From contig NZ_CAJHBO010000002.1 in the NCBI RefSeq assembly GCF_904846645.1, positions 1 through 64,000 on the forward strand: 64,000 nucleotides of DNA, read 5' to 3'. The notes beneath the pieces are model-generated. The model had not been told where the DNA came from, ran no database searches, and saw only the letters and a program-made list of their open reading frames with translations. This DNA comes from Psychrobacter sp. Pi2-1. GTDB taxonomy: Bacteria; Pseudomonadota; Gammaproteobacteria; Pseudomonadales; Moraxellaceae. Numbering within the stretch: the first letter of the stretch is position 1; every line of letters starts with the position of its first letter. Positions 1 through 9,303 of the stretch are shown here, piece after piece. The position numbers and the translations under genes were made by a program.

Positions 1-232
1 ATGCAGTCGATCTACGCCATAGCACTGCTTGGTCTGAGTATGAGCGACTTTAACCAGTAGTTCACACTGATTGCGATGTATCTGTTGGTCGCTGAGATCA
101 CGACCCAGCCAGTCGTAATAGCTTGATAACTTAACACTTAGCACGCGGCACATAGTGGTGATGCGAAAGAGGTGCTGGTTATCTTTGATGAAGGCGTACC
201 TGACTAGCTGTGCCTTGCAAAGTACGCCGTCG
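1..232 (-). pseudogene. IS3-family transposase OrfB, N-terminal part (cut by window edge)
   Basis: The minus strand reads in frame YAFIKDNQHLFRITTMCRVL, then SSYYDWLGR, and at the edge QCYGVDRLH. This is the usual N-terminus of an IS3-family OrfB (HTH_21 region before the rve DDE integrase domain). The reading frame lies at -1 relative to orfA, as expected for OrfAB made by programmed -1 frameshifting. The DDE catalytic core would lie left of the window and cannot be judged. Because orfA just upstream carries an insertion with a stop codon, the fusion transposase is probably not made from this copy. Confidence 0.8.
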
Positions 233-560
233 CCTCATTCGAGCATAGCTCTCATCTTGCGTCGGGGCGAAGCGGTGCTTCGCTTTATCCCTCCTCATTT
301 AGAATTTCGCGCTCCTCTTCGGCTACTTTAAGCTGCCGCTTGAGCTGCTTTATTTCTTGAAGAGCACTCATAAGATCAGGATCATATTGTTCTGTGCCAA
401 TAAGCTTGCCTTGATTGGCTTTGTTCTGCCAGTTCGATAACGTTTGCATCGCTATGCCAAGTTGCTTGGCTGTGGCTGAAACATTACCGTTATTGTCTGC
501 TATCTTCTTAACGGCTTCTGCTTTAAATTCGTCACTGTAGGTTCTTACTTTCTTGGTCAT
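204..560 (-). pseudogene. IS3-family transposase OrfA, interrupted by a 60-bp insertion
   Basis: The first 88 residues are a normal OrfA: an HTH domain (MTKKVRTYSDEFKAEAVKKI, TAKQLGIAMQTLSNW) and a leucine-zipper-like stretch ending EEEREILN. Family members usually continue into a K-A-T-A-Y-F-A tail. Here the frame enters foreign sequence and stops at TAA near 285. The missing tail, ATAYFARHS then TAG, resumes in the same frame near 233 after a 60-bp insertion flanked by 7-bp direct repeats. The slippery A-rich site expected near the end of orfA is also altered (CTAAATGAG). OrfA is therefore truncated by about 10 residues and separated from OrfB. The element probably depends on another copy for movement. 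Confidence 0.75.
233..299. repeat. 60-bp insertion with 7-bp direct repeats inside IS orfA
   Basis: CCTCATT occurs at 233-239 and again at 293-299. Removing one copy plus the 53 bases between them restores the expected OrfA C-terminus in frame. The inserted segment contains a perfect 7-bp stem (GCGAAGC / GCTTCGC, 267-283, loop GGT). It resembles a tiny insertion with target duplication, but no known element was recognised. Confidence 0.6.
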
Positions 561-581
561 GGTAAACTCCAGTTAATACGC

Positions 582-809
582 TTAGTTTACCAAGTTTAGT
601 TGTACGGTTTCTTCAGCATAGCTCAGTCCTCTCATATCTGTATGAGCAACTTGATAGGGATTCATAAATTTATCCCAATACTTTGGAGAGTTTACCCTAT
701 TAGCTATAATAGCTAAACTTGCTGGTATTTTATATTTATCATGTAATGGCAATGCGATATCGTAGTTATCTATTAAGCCATCGTCGTACGAAAATGTAAT
801 ATAACCCAT
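582..809 (-). pseudogene. Polysaccharide deacetylase (NodB-like), 5' fragment truncated by the IS
   Basis: From ATG at 809 the protein begins MGYITFSYDDGLIDNYDIAL, the typical start of a NodB-fold polysaccharide deacetylase, with the metal-binding Asp pair in SYDDG. About 68 native residues are readable, up to SYAEET. The frame then runs into the IS end (VQLNLVN, stop near 582), so the catalytic domain is lost. It is the last gene of the galE-wecB-wecC-glycosyltransferase operon, about 75 bp after the glycosyltransferase. The intact protein probably modified a cell-surface glycan. No strong ribosome binding site is visible before 809. Confidence 0.75.
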
Positions 810-883
810 AATCAATTCACAAATTTATTAATAATTAGACTGAAACATGAAAGCATTAAGTCAAAAGGCTAATAATACTCCAC

Positions 884-3271
884 TTAAACAATCACTATAT
901 CAGCTGACATTCCCTTTCCAACAAAGTCACAGTTGCTCTTATAAAAGTCTGCATTGATGTCCCAACTATGACTACTACCATCCTTAGAACGCCATACAAC
1001 GAAGTTAAATGGATCAGCTGCATAGACCTTTTTACCAGCTGCTTTCATACGTCTAAGTAAGTCTGAATCTTCTCCCTTAGAGGCTTCAAGAAAACCACCA
1101 ACCTCAAACAGATCTGACTTTCTCATCACCAAAGTTGCTCCCATCACAAAATCAGTATCAATATGTCTTTGATTAGGATATTTAACAATTAACTTATCTT
1201 CCGACTCTAGATAAAAGAATCCTTCCTTTTTACCTACTACGCTCCAATCACCAAACTTAAATGGTAACATCATATCTGTTAAATAATTAGGGAAATATAA
1301 ATCATCATCGTCAAACTTGGCTATGAACTCACCATTAGCTTGTTGTAGAGCTTGATTTAATCGTGCGCCAAGATTTTGAGCACTATTATTTTCTATTACT
1401 TTGCAAGTTATGTTTTCATAATTATCAAGCTTTAACTTAAGTTCATCTACTTCGTTTTTACTATAGCCTTGAGTAATTATTACACATTCAATATTAGAAT
1501 ATGTTTGATTTCCTATATTACTGACAATTCTATCTATAAAATACGGTCGCATTGTAGGTAGAATTATCGAAATTAAGGGGTTAGAAGCTTTATACTCAAT
1601 ATTTAAAGCTTCTAAAACTATCTCTTTTCTATTTTCATACGTATGCTTTATCATAACTTTTCGATACCCTTTATGCGCTAAGCGTGCGTACTCCCAAGGG
1701 TTATCTAAAAGGTTTCTAGCAATTCTCTCCGCTTCTTGAGCATTTGTCGCAATTTGTACAATATTAGGAAACTGTTCCTCAATAGCTTTTGATGGTGTTG
1801 ATATGACGGGAGTTCCACATGCCAAAAGTTCATACACCCTTCTTGACATCATAGTAGGTGAGTCTGTAATTGTATTAACATTTAAGAATATTTTGAAATG
1901 CTTATACAGACCAGTCATATCTTTGAAATTAACACTATCTCTAATTATAGATTTATAAATAGATGGAAAGAAATATCTTTCATTATTTAATTGCGACATT
2001 CGATCATAAATCACTCCATCTAATTTTAGTAGAGCAGGAAGTACTCTATCCATTTGCTCTTTTCTATCATCATGACCGACTGAATAATAAGAACCTGCAA
2101 AACAGATACTTTCTTCTTCATATCGAGAGCGATTTAAAGGATTGCAAATGTATGGGTTAGCAGCAAACGGTAGAGAATAGACATTATTGTTTTTAAGATC
2201 TTCTTTATAGTCATTTACCTTATTAGCATCCGTAGTGAAAATAATGTCACACTTTTCAGCTATAGGTAAAAACTTTTCATAATGCATCGGATCTTCTTTA
2301 TTCCAAAATAATATTGGCAGACCTTTATTTTTTGCTACATCTAGAGCTTTTAAAAGACTTTGAGCATTTTGATGCTTTAACCCTGGCGACGTAAATGCAT
2401 ACTCCCACTCTCCTTGATTTCCTTTCCAGCAGCTCTCAATAAATAATCCATTTGCTGTAGAAGCTTCAATTTGGTCAATAAAATTTTTCTTTACCAGTCG
2501 AAATAGCTTAAATTCTTCAGACCATGAGTTTTCTGATATCTCATCCAAAACAGATATAAATCTAGTATCTTTAACTTTTTTAGGCCAATGAGATTTGCCA
2601 TACTCATAACTTATTCTTTTAAAGTCCTTATTGATATCAATATAATCTCTAAGAACTTCCACACTCTTGTCAGCTCCAGCTTGTACAGAATTATTATTAA
2701 CTTCAGTTTGTTGGAACTTGTTATTCAGTAATCTCTCAGCTTTCACTTCCGTTTTATTATTAGTATTAGACTCATCAAAGAGTATACCTAAAACTTTCTC
2801 AAGCTTATGAGCATTCTTTTTCTTAGATCTTCTTCTAATACTCTCTTTGACTAAGTATGTGGAAGACTTAGGAATGTTTCTAATACCACTCTTAGGATTC
2901 TTGATAGTATCGATGATCGACTCACCTAACTGATAGGCAATAGTCTGTGACTCTTTACTGCTAAACTTATCTTTTAACTCATTACTTAAAAAATCTATTT
3001 TTGCATTTAAATTATTATTGATTTTCTTTTGATGATTCAAAGAATCAACCAACGCTGCATTTTGATTACTTAAAACATCAGATTTACTTTGTTGTGCATT
3101 CAACTGCTCTCTCAAAGCTTCAACCTTGATTTTTAAGGCCATTAGCTCATCTAAATTTTTTGAGCTCTCAGATTTAATTATTCTATTAATTTCAAGTTTG
3201 ATATTATTCAACTCATCTTGCTTTAAGAAAAAAAGTTTTTCATCGATAATACGATCAATCTTATCTTTCAT
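884..3271 (-). CDS. Multidomain glycosyltransferase (coiled coil + CgeB-like GT + GT2)
   Basis: A 795-residue protein of three parts. Residues 1-100 are a charged coiled coil (repeating Leu, Asn, Lys). Residues of about 215-560 resemble the CgeB/DUF3880-type glycosyltransferase fold, with LFWNKEDP, DIIFTTD and, near its end, the nucleotide-sugar-binding-like stretch RRVYELLACGTPVIST. Residues of about 565-795 are a family 2 glycosyltransferase: ISIILPTMRP, then the metal-binding KFDDDDLYFP. It probably adds sugars to a surface polysaccharide or glycoprotein in the cytoplasm. It lies 63 bp after wecC in the glycan operon. Donor and acceptor cannot be read from sequence, although the neighbouring wecB and wecC point to amino-uronic sugars. 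Confidence 0.85.
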   Translation of the reverse strand: MKDKIDRIIDEKLFFLKQDELNNIKLEINRIIKSESSKNLDELMALKIKVEALREQLNAQQSKSDVLSNQNAALVDSLNHQKKINNNLNAKIDFLSNELKDKFSSKESQTIAYQLGESIIDTIKNPKSGIRNIPKSSTYLVKESIRRRSKKKNAHKLEKVLGILFDESNTNNKTEVKAERLLNNKFQQTEVNNNSVQAGADKSVEVLRDYIDINKDFKRISYEYGKSHWPKKVKDTRFISVLDEISENSWSEEFKLFRLVKKNFIDQIEASTANGLFIESCWKGNQGEWEYAFTSPGLKHQNAQSLLKALDVAKNKGLPILFWNKEDPMHYEKFLPIAEKCDIIFTTDANKVNDYKEDLKNNNVYSLPFAANPYICNPLNRSRYEEESICFAGSYYSVGHDDRKEQMDRVLPALLKLDGVIYDRMSQLNNERYFFPSIYKSIIRDSVNFKDMTGLYKHFKIFLNVNTITDSPTMMSRRVYELLACGTPVISTPSKAIEEQFPNIVQIATNAQEAERIARNLLDNPWEYARLAHKGYRKVMIKHTYENRKEIVLEALNIEYKASNPLISIILPTMRPYFIDRIVSNIGNQTYSNIECVIITQGYSKNEVDELKLKLDNYENITCKVIENNSAQNLGARLNQALQQANGEFIAKFDDDDLYFPNYLTDMMLPFKFGDWSVVGKKEGFFYLESEDKLIVKYPNQRHIDTDFVMGATLVMRKSDLFEVGGFLEASKGEDSDLLRRMKAAGKKVYAADPFNFVVWRSKDGSSHSWDINADFYKSNCDFVGKGMSADIVIV

Positions 3272-3334
3272 GACTTTGCCTATTTCTAAATACTAAAGGT
3301 TGTGTGCCAGTTTTACTAAAATCATCATTACTGA

Positions 3335-4579
3335 TTAATTTATTATTCCTACTGCATCAACTAGTTTATCTTCAGGCAAACTAACTTCTTTAAACTGACT
3401 ATGCCCAACTAATACAGCCAAAATATCTGCTTGTTCTAACGCCGAATCTAAATCAACTAAATTCCCTGCTATTAAACTCTTAGGCAGCTCATTAATATTT
3501 GGCTCAACGAGTAATAGCTCAGCTAAATCAGCATCTAACATGTCTCTTGCAATATTAACCGCTGGGCTTTCACGTAAATCATCGATATTAGGTTTAAAGG
3601 CCAAACCTAGTAGTGCTACAGTAGGTCTATCTATGCCGTGTTGCTTAAGTGCTTCTATTTGCTCATTAATCTTGGCGATTACCCACTTTGGCTTACCATC
3701 ATTAATCTCACGCGCCATACGTGTAATGCGTGCTTCTTCAGGATTCTGATTAACAATAAACCATGGGTCAACAGCAATACAGTGACCGCCTACCCCAGCG
3801 CCAGGCTGCAAGATATTGACCCGTGGATGATGATTGGCCAGCTCAATCAGCTCCCAGACATTGATATCGAGCTTATCCGAGATGATAGACAACTCATTGG
3901 CAAAGGCAATACTCACATCGCGAGAGGCATTTTCAGTCAGTTTTGCCATTTCAGCGGTACGAGAGTTAGTTGCTAGTAAGTCACCCTCTACAAAAATGCG
4001 ATAAACTTCTTGAGCTTTTCTAGTCGATTCTTTAGTCATACCACCAATAATGCGATCATTCGAAATTAGCTCTTCAACTACTTTGCCTGGTAATACACGC
4101 TCAGGACAATAAGCTACAAAGATATCCGCTTCGTTATCAGGCTCATGATATTTAGGAAAGCTTAAATCTACACGTTCTTCAGCGAGCCATTCAACCATTT
4201 TTTCAGTAGCACCTACTGGGGATGTGGACTCTAATATTACTACATCACCCTTTTGTAGTAGTGGGGCTAGTGCTTTGCTAACAGCTTGAATGTAAGAAAG
4301 ATCAGGCTCATGATCTTGACCTTTGAAAGGTGTAGGAACTGCAATAAGGTAAGCATCTGAATGTACAGGAGTGAGGCTAGCCTTAAGATTGCCTTTATCC
4401 ACGGCTTGCTTGACGATGGCTTCTAAACCTGGCTCTACGATATGTATTTTGCCTTGGTTTATCGTATCGACTGCATGCTGGTTAACATCAACCCCTATTA
4501 CATTTGCTCCATGATGAGCGAACATTGCTGCTGTTGGTAAACCAATATAACCTAGACCAAAAACACAAATATTTTTCAT
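3335..4579 (-). CDS. wecC: UDP-N-acetyl-D-mannosamine dehydrogenase
   Basis: A 414-residue member of the UDP-glucose/GDP-mannose dehydrogenase family. It oxidises UDP-ManNAc to UDP-ManNAcA in two NAD-dependent steps. Visible features are the N-terminal Rossmann motif GLGYIGLP, the family block ESTSPVGATEK, the catalytic cysteine in GVGGHCIAVDP, and the C-terminal domain signature LGLAFKPNIDDLRESPA. Length is normal. It sits 30 bp downstream of wecB, whose product supplies its substrate, so the pair makes UDP-ManNAcA for a surface polysaccharide. WecC fits better than a UDP-glucose dehydrogenase because of that neighbour. Confidence 0.93.
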   Translation of the reverse strand: MKNICVFGLGYIGLPTAAMFAHHGANVIGVDVNQHAVDTINQGKIHIVEPGLEAIVKQAVDKGNLKASLTPVHSDAYLIAVPTPFKGQDHEPDLSYIQAVSKALAPLLQKGDVVILESTSPVGATEKMVEWLAEERVDLSFPKYHEPDNEADIFVAYCPERVLPGKVVEELISNDRIIGGMTKESTRKAQEVYRIFVEGDLLATNSRTAEMAKLTENASRDVSIAFANELSIISDKLDINVWELIELANHHPRVNILQPGAGVGGHCIAVDPWFIVNQNPEEARITRMAREINDGKPKWVIAKINEQIEALKQHGIDRPTVALLGLAFKPNIDDLRESPAVNIARDMLDADLAELLLVEPNINELPKSLIAGNLVDLDSALEQADILAVLVGHSQFKEVSLPEDKLVDAVGIIN

Positions 4580-4609
4580 TATTAACTCACTTAACTTATA
4601 TGTAATTAT

Positions 4610-5755
4610 TTATTTCGAAATTTTTTCTTGACTGAAAAAATTAACAATAGTTTCTGTGATGCGTTGTGATGCTTGTCCATCACCATAAGGATTATGTGCT
4701 TGACTCATTTTGAGATAAATAGCCTCGTTTTCAATCAAACTGCTCACTTCAGCTACAATAGTAGGTGCATGCGTCCCTACTAGTTTCACCGTTCCTGCCT
4801 CTACAGCTTCCTGCCTTTCAGTAGTTGAACGCATTACTAATACTGGAATACCAAGAGAAGGTGCTTCTTCTTGGATGCCACCTGAGTCGGTTAAAATTAT
4901 ATGGCTAGTACTCATCAAGTATACAAAAGGTAGATAGTCTTGAGGTTCGATCAATTTGACGTTGCCAAGGTTTTTTAATAACCTATTTACGGGCTCTTTA
5001 ACGTTAGGGTTTAAATGCACAGGGTAAACAAATTCATAATCTGGGTACTTTTGCGCTAACTCTTGTATCGCTTGGCAAATCGACTCAAACCCATCACCAA
5101 AGTTCTCACGACGATGACCAGTAATCAGAACGCGACGTTTAGTAAAATCCAATTCAGAAAACTTAAGTTTTAATTCATTGCGTAAAGCTTCATTATTTTC
5201 AAGCTTGTCCTTAACTTCTAACAAAGCATCGACTACTGTATTACCAGTGGTATATATATAATCAGGGTTATTGTGTTCATCATATAAATGCTGTGCAGCG
5301 GTTTTAGTTGGGGCAAAATGTAACTTAGTAATTATACTTGTAAGCTGTCTATTAGCTTCTTCCGGCCAAGGAGAGTAAATATCATAAGTACGTAGACCCG
5401 ACTCAACATGTCCGATAGGGATTTGCTGATAAAAAGCGGCCTGTGCTCCGCATAATGTTGTTGAAGTATCACCATGAACAAGTACTAAGTCAGGCTGGCA
5501 TTCCTTTAATACTGGTTCAAGGGCAAGCAACATTCTGGAACTAGCTTGAGTTAAGCTTTGTCCTGACTTCATAATATCCAAATCATAGTCTGGAATGATT
5601 TCAAATAATGACAATACTTGATCAAGCATTTCACGATGTTGAGCCGTTACGCAAACTAAGGACTCAATATTTGGATTACTATCTAATGCTTTGACAACAG
5701 GGGCCATTTTAATTGCTTCAGGACGCGTCCCAAATATACTTAGTACTTTTATCAT
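4610..5755 (-). CDS. wecB: UDP-N-acetylglucosamine 2-epimerase (non-hydrolysing)
   Basis: A 381-residue GT-B-fold epimerase that interconverts UDP-GlcNAc and UDP-ManNAc in the cytoplasm. Family motifs are in place: GTRPEAIKMAPV at the N-terminus, VHGDTSTT, GHVESGLRT, the histidine-rich GHRRENFG, and the UDP-binding DSGGIQEEAPSLG. It begins just after a GAGAACC element and lies 40 bp from galE and 30 bp from wecC, so the three are almost certainly co-transcribed. Length is normal and no defects are seen. Confidence 0.95.
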   Translation of the reverse strand: MIKVLSIFGTRPEAIKMAPVVKALDSNPNIESLVCVTAQHREMLDQVLSLFEIIPDYDLDIMKSGQSLTQASSRMLLALEPVLKECQPDLVLVHGDTSTTLCGAQAAFYQQIPIGHVESGLRTYDIYSPWPEEANRQLTSIITKLHFAPTKTAAQHLYDEHNNPDYIYTTGNTVVDALLEVKDKLENNEALRNELKLKFSELDFTKRRVLITGHRRENFGDGFESICQAIQELAQKYPDYEFVYPVHLNPNVKEPVNRLLKNLGNVKLIEPQDYLPFVYLMSTSHIILTDSGGIQEEAPSLGIPVLVMRSTTERQEAVEAGTVKLVGTHAPTIVAEVSSLIENEAIYLKMSQAHNPYGDGQASQRITETIVNFFSQEKISK

Positions 5756-5795
5756 AAGGTTCTCTTATTAACTTTTGTCTGTTTTTGTTAGTGAA

Positions 5796-6860
5796 TTATA
5801 TCACTTTAGTGTAACCATTTGGATTCATGCTCTGCCAGTGCCATGTATCTCGACACATATCAGCAATCGATAATTCGGCTTGCCACCCTAACAGCATTTT
5901 CGCCTTATCGGCACTGGCATAACAACTCGCAATATCACCCGCTCGACGATCTGTAAACTGATAAGGAATAGCTTGTCCAGATACCTCAGAAAATGCAGAT
6001 ACCAACTCTAATACAGACGTACCTTTGCCAGTGCCTAAGTTGATAGGTAAAAAACCTACTGAGTTCTTTTTTGCCGTACCACTTCCGTTTGATCTGGTTT
6101 GTTTATTTAGATAATTTAGTGCAGTCACATGACCTTTCGCCAAATCAGTGACATGAATAAAGTCACGGACACCTGTTCCATCGACAGTAGGATAGTCATT
6201 GCCAAAGATACTGAGCTTATCAAGTTTGCCGACGGCCACTTGAGAGATATAAGGCATCAAGTTGTTAGGAATATCATTTGGGTCTTCGCCAATCTGCCCA
6301 GATGAATGCGCACCTACTGGATTAAAATATCTAAGAGCAATCAGGTTCCATCTGTCATCAGACACAGCTAGGTCTTCCAAGATATGTTCAACTGTTAGCT
6401 TACTTTGTCCATAAGGATTGGTGCAGGAGCGTGGTGATTCTTCATTGATAGGTAGGCTTTCAGGATCACCATAAACAGTAGCAGAGGATGAGAAAACGAA
6501 ATTTTTGACATCATACTCTGACATCATTTCTAATAAAGTGATGGTTCCACTGACATTATTATTATAATACATGAGTGGTTTGGCAACAGACTCACCAACG
6601 GCTTTTAAACCAGCGAAATGAATTACGCCAAAAAAATGATGCGCGGCAAATACTTGTTTGAGTGATTCAGCATCTCGTATATCACCTTCGATAAACTCAA
6701 TTGTCTGTCCAATAAGCGTAGAGACACGGTTAATCGCCTCACGGCTACTATTGAATAAGTTATCGTACACAACAAAATCATAGCCTGCTTCATGCAATGC
6801 TATACAGGTATGCGTACCAATATAGCCTGCTCCTCCCGTGACTAGTATCTTATTTTTCAT
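5796..6860 (-). CDS. galE: UDP-glucose 4-epimerase
   Basis: A 354-residue extended short-chain dehydrogenase that interconverts UDP-glucose and UDP-galactose (or the N-acetyl forms). The NAD-binding motif GGAGYIGTH is at the N-terminus, the catalytic Ser lies in SSSATVYG and the Tyr-Lys pair in YGQSK. I place the start at 6860 (MKNKILVTGG), where homology begins. An in-frame ATG at 6875 sits directly against the T-run of the upstream sucD terminator and looks less likely. It is the first gene of the glycan operon. No clear promoter lies between it and the sucD terminator, so its transcription is either readthrough or starts inside sucD. Confidence 0.93.
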   Translation of the reverse strand: MKNKILVTGGAGYIGTHTCIALHEAGYDFVVYDNLFNSSREAINRVSTLIGQTIEFIEGDIRDAESLKQVFAAHHFFGVIHFAGLKAVGESVAKPLMYYNNNVSGTITLLEMMSEYDVKNFVFSSSATVYGDPESLPINEESPRSCTNPYGQSKLTVEHILEDLAVSDDRWNLIALRYFNPVGAHSSGQIGEDPNDIPNNLMPYISQVAVGKLDKLSIFGNDYPTVDGTGVRDFIHVTDLAKGHVTALNYLNKQTRSNGSGTAKKNSVGFLPINLGTGKGTSVLELVSAFSEVSGQAIPYQFTDRRAGDIASCYASADKAKMLLGWQAELSIADMCRDTWHWQSMNPNGYTKVI

Positions 6861-6875
6861 AAAATTTTCAAGCAT

Positions 6876-6903
6876 AAAAAAGACACCCCATTGTAGGGGT
6901 GCC
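6876..6903 (-). terminator. Terminator after sucD
   Basis: On the minus strand GGCACCCC and GGGGTGTC form an 8-bp stem (one G-U pair) around a 6-nt loop, followed by six T. It closes the TCA operon. The T-run ends exactly where the upstream in-frame ATG of galE begins. Confidence 0.85.
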
Positions 6904-6953
6904 TTCTTAATAATTCAATAGAGTTTTAGTAGTTAATAAACCTAATGCCTATC

Positions 6954-7829
6954 TTACCAGCCAGTAACTTCTTTTAGCTTATCGCCAAGTTTAGATGGGT
7001 CACGTGTATACGCGATACCAGCATCTTCAAACGCTTTGAATTTCTCTTCAGCAGTACCTTGACCACCAGAGATGATAGCGCCAGCATGGCCCATACGCTT
7101 GCCTTCTGGAGCAGTAACACCAGCGATATAACCAACAACTGGCTTAGTTACATGGTCTTTGATGTAAGCAGCAGCTTCTTCTTCAGCAGTACCACCAATC
7201 TCACCGATTAGGATGATAGCTTCAGTTTGTGGATCAGCTTCAAATAGCTTCAGTGCGTCAATCTGGTTCATACCAGGGATAGGATCACCACCGATACCGA
7301 TACAAGTTGACTGACCAAAACCAAGCTTAGTAGTTTGAGCTACAGCTTCATAAGTCAATGTACCAGAGCGTGAGATGATACCTACTTTACCTGGCTGATG
7401 GATATGGCCTGGCATGATACCGATTTTGCACTGACCTGGAGTGATAACGCCTGGGCAGTTAGGACCAACCAAACGTACGTCACCAGCTTCTTCAAGATAG
7501 CGTTTTGCTTTTAGCATATCGATAGTCGGTACGCCTTCAGTGATCACAACGATTAACTTAACGCCAGCATCGATTGCTTCAACGATAGAATCTAGTACAA
7601 ACGGTGCTGGTACGTAGATAACAGAAGCGTCAGCTTGAGTCGCTTCCATTGCTTCCGCCATGGTGTTGAATACTGGTAGGCCTAGGTGCGTTTGACCGCC
7701 TTTACCTGGAGTCACACCACCAACTACTTTTGTACCATATTCGATAGCTTGTTCAGAATGGAACGTACCATTTTTACCAGTAAAACCTTGTACCAATACT
7801 TTGGTATCTTTATCGATTAATACACTCAT
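6954..7829 (-). CDS. sucD: Succinyl-CoA synthetase, alpha subunit
   Basis: A 291-residue subunit of the ADP/GDP-forming succinate-CoA ligase, which makes ATP or GTP from succinyl-CoA in the TCA cycle. The N-terminal CoA-binding Rossmann fold is seen ([12 protein letters not shown]). The phosphorylated histidine lies in [17 protein letters not shown], and [11 protein letters not shown] and GIGGDPIPG are conserved blocks. AAGGAAAA precedes the start. It follows sucC by 149 bp and is the last gene of the sdh-suc block. Confidence 0.97.
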   Translation of the reverse strand: MSVLIDKDTKVLVQGFTGKNGTFHSEQAIEYGTKVVGGVTPGKGGQTHLGLPVFNTMAEAMEATQADASVIYVPAPFVLDSIVEAIDAGVKLIVVITEGVPTIDMLKAKRYLEEAGDVRLVGPNCPGVITPGQCKIGIMPGHIHQPGKVGIISRSGTLTYEAVAQTTKLGFGQSTCIGIGGDPIPGMNQIDALKLFEADPQTEAIILIGEIGGTAEEEAAAYIKDHVTKPVVGYIAGVTAPEGKRMGHAGAIISGGQGTAEEKFKAFEDAGIAYTRDPSKLGDKLKEVTGW

Positions 7830-7978
7830 TATATTTTCCTTGTATTCGGTTGTCTTGTAACAGTGGTCTTTGTAACCATCATTATCAAATTTTGATAACC
7901 AATCTTTGCTATAAAACCACTACTACGATTTGACTACTATGCTTAAGCATTTATCTCTAAACACCTATATTTAAAGAC

Positions 7979-9145
7979 TTACGCTTTAACAGCATCGACA
8001 ATTTTTTGAGCCGCGTCAGATAAACCTTGAGCTGAAATCAATTTCAGACCAGACTCTTCTAAGATTTGTGCGCCTAGCTCAGCATTGTTACCTTCTAAAC
8101 GAACAACAACTGGTACTTGTACATCAACTTCTTTGATAGCAGCGATAATAGCTTCTGCAATCATGTCACAACGTACGATACCGCCGAAGATGTTGATTAG
8201 AACGCCTTCAACACTGCTGTCTTCTAGGATAATTTTGAACGCTTCAACAACGCGATCTTTAGTTGCGCCGCCGCCAACGTCCAAGAAGTTAGCAGGCTTG
8301 CCGCCATACAATTTGATGATGTCCATGGTTGCCATCGCAAGACCAGCACCGTTAACCATACAGCCGATGTTACCTTCTAGAGCAACATAGTTTAGGTCAA
8401 ATTCAGCGGCTTTAAGCTCACGCTCATTTTCTTGAGTCTTGTCTTGTAGCGCTGCGATTTTTGGCAAACGATATAGTGCGTTTGAGTCGATACCAATTTT
8501 GCCATCAACACAAACGATTTCGCCATTTTCACGAACCGCTAATGGGTTGATTTCCATTAGAGCAAAGTCGTTTTCAACGAATGCTTTATAAGCGCCAGTC
8601 ATCAATTTAACGAACTGGTTAATTTGTTTGCCTTCTAGACCAAGTTTGAACGCAACGTCGCGCGCTTGGAAAGGCATTAAACCAACTAAAGGATCAACAT
8701 TTACTTTGAAGATTTTTTCTGGAGTGCTGTGTGCTACTTCTTCGATATCTACACCACCTTCGGTAGATGCCATGAACGTTACACGACGAGTTGCACGATC
8801 AACGACTGCACCAAGATATAGCTCAGTTTGTACTGGATACATATCTTCTGCAACCAATACGAAGTTTACTGGCTGACCATCAGCATCAGTTTGGAACGTT
8901 ACTAGGTTAGTACCGATCAGCTCTTCAGCAACTTGTTTAGCTTCTTCACGAGTTTTAACCAGCTTTACACCACCAGCTTTACCGCGACCACCAGCATGTA
9001 CTTGCGCTTTAATTACCGCAATGTCAGTTGGGGTTTTATCAAAGGCTGCAGCAGCTTCTTCGCCGTTATGAGCGATGATGCCTTCTTGAATTGGCAAACC
9101 GTAGCTTTTTAATAGCTCTTTTGCTTGATACTCATGTAAATTCAT
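7979..9145 (-). CDS. sucC: Succinyl-CoA synthetase, beta subunit
   Basis: A 388-residue ATP-grasp subunit that pairs with SucD. It shows the start [18 protein letters not shown], the glycine-rich [12 protein letters not shown], the metal-binding MEINPLAV, and [14 protein letters not shown] near the CoA and succinate site. AAAGGA precedes the ATG. It lies downstream of lpdA (158 bp) and upstream of sucD. Length and motifs are normal. Confidence 0.97.
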   Translation of the reverse strand: MNLHEYQAKELLKSYGLPIQEGIIAHNGEEAAAAFDKTPTDIAVIKAQVHAGGRGKAGGVKLVKTREEAKQVAEELIGTNLVTFQTDADGQPVNFVLVAEDMYPVQTELYLGAVVDRATRRVTFMASTEGGVDIEEVAHSTPEKIFKVNVDPLVGLMPFQARDVAFKLGLEGKQINQFVKLMTGAYKAFVENDFALMEINPLAVRENGEIVCVDGKIGIDSNALYRLPKIAALQDKTQENERELKAAEFDLNYVALEGNIGCMVNGAGLAMATMDIIKLYGGKPANFLDVGGGATKDRVVEAFKIILEDSSVEGVLINIFGGIVRCDMIAEAIIAAIKEVDVQVPVVVRLEGNNAELGAQILEESGLKLISAQGLSDAAQKIVDAVKA

Positions 9146-9303
9146 TGATTGTATCCTTTATTTTTTACAATTAATAAAAAGTGAAATCAAGTGCGCACAT
9201 ATACATATTGATCATACGTCTGACGCACTCATGATTGTGGCATCACCAAAATAGCGATACCCCAATCAGGTTGTAAATCGATAATAACTAAACGAGCAAT
9301 TAC

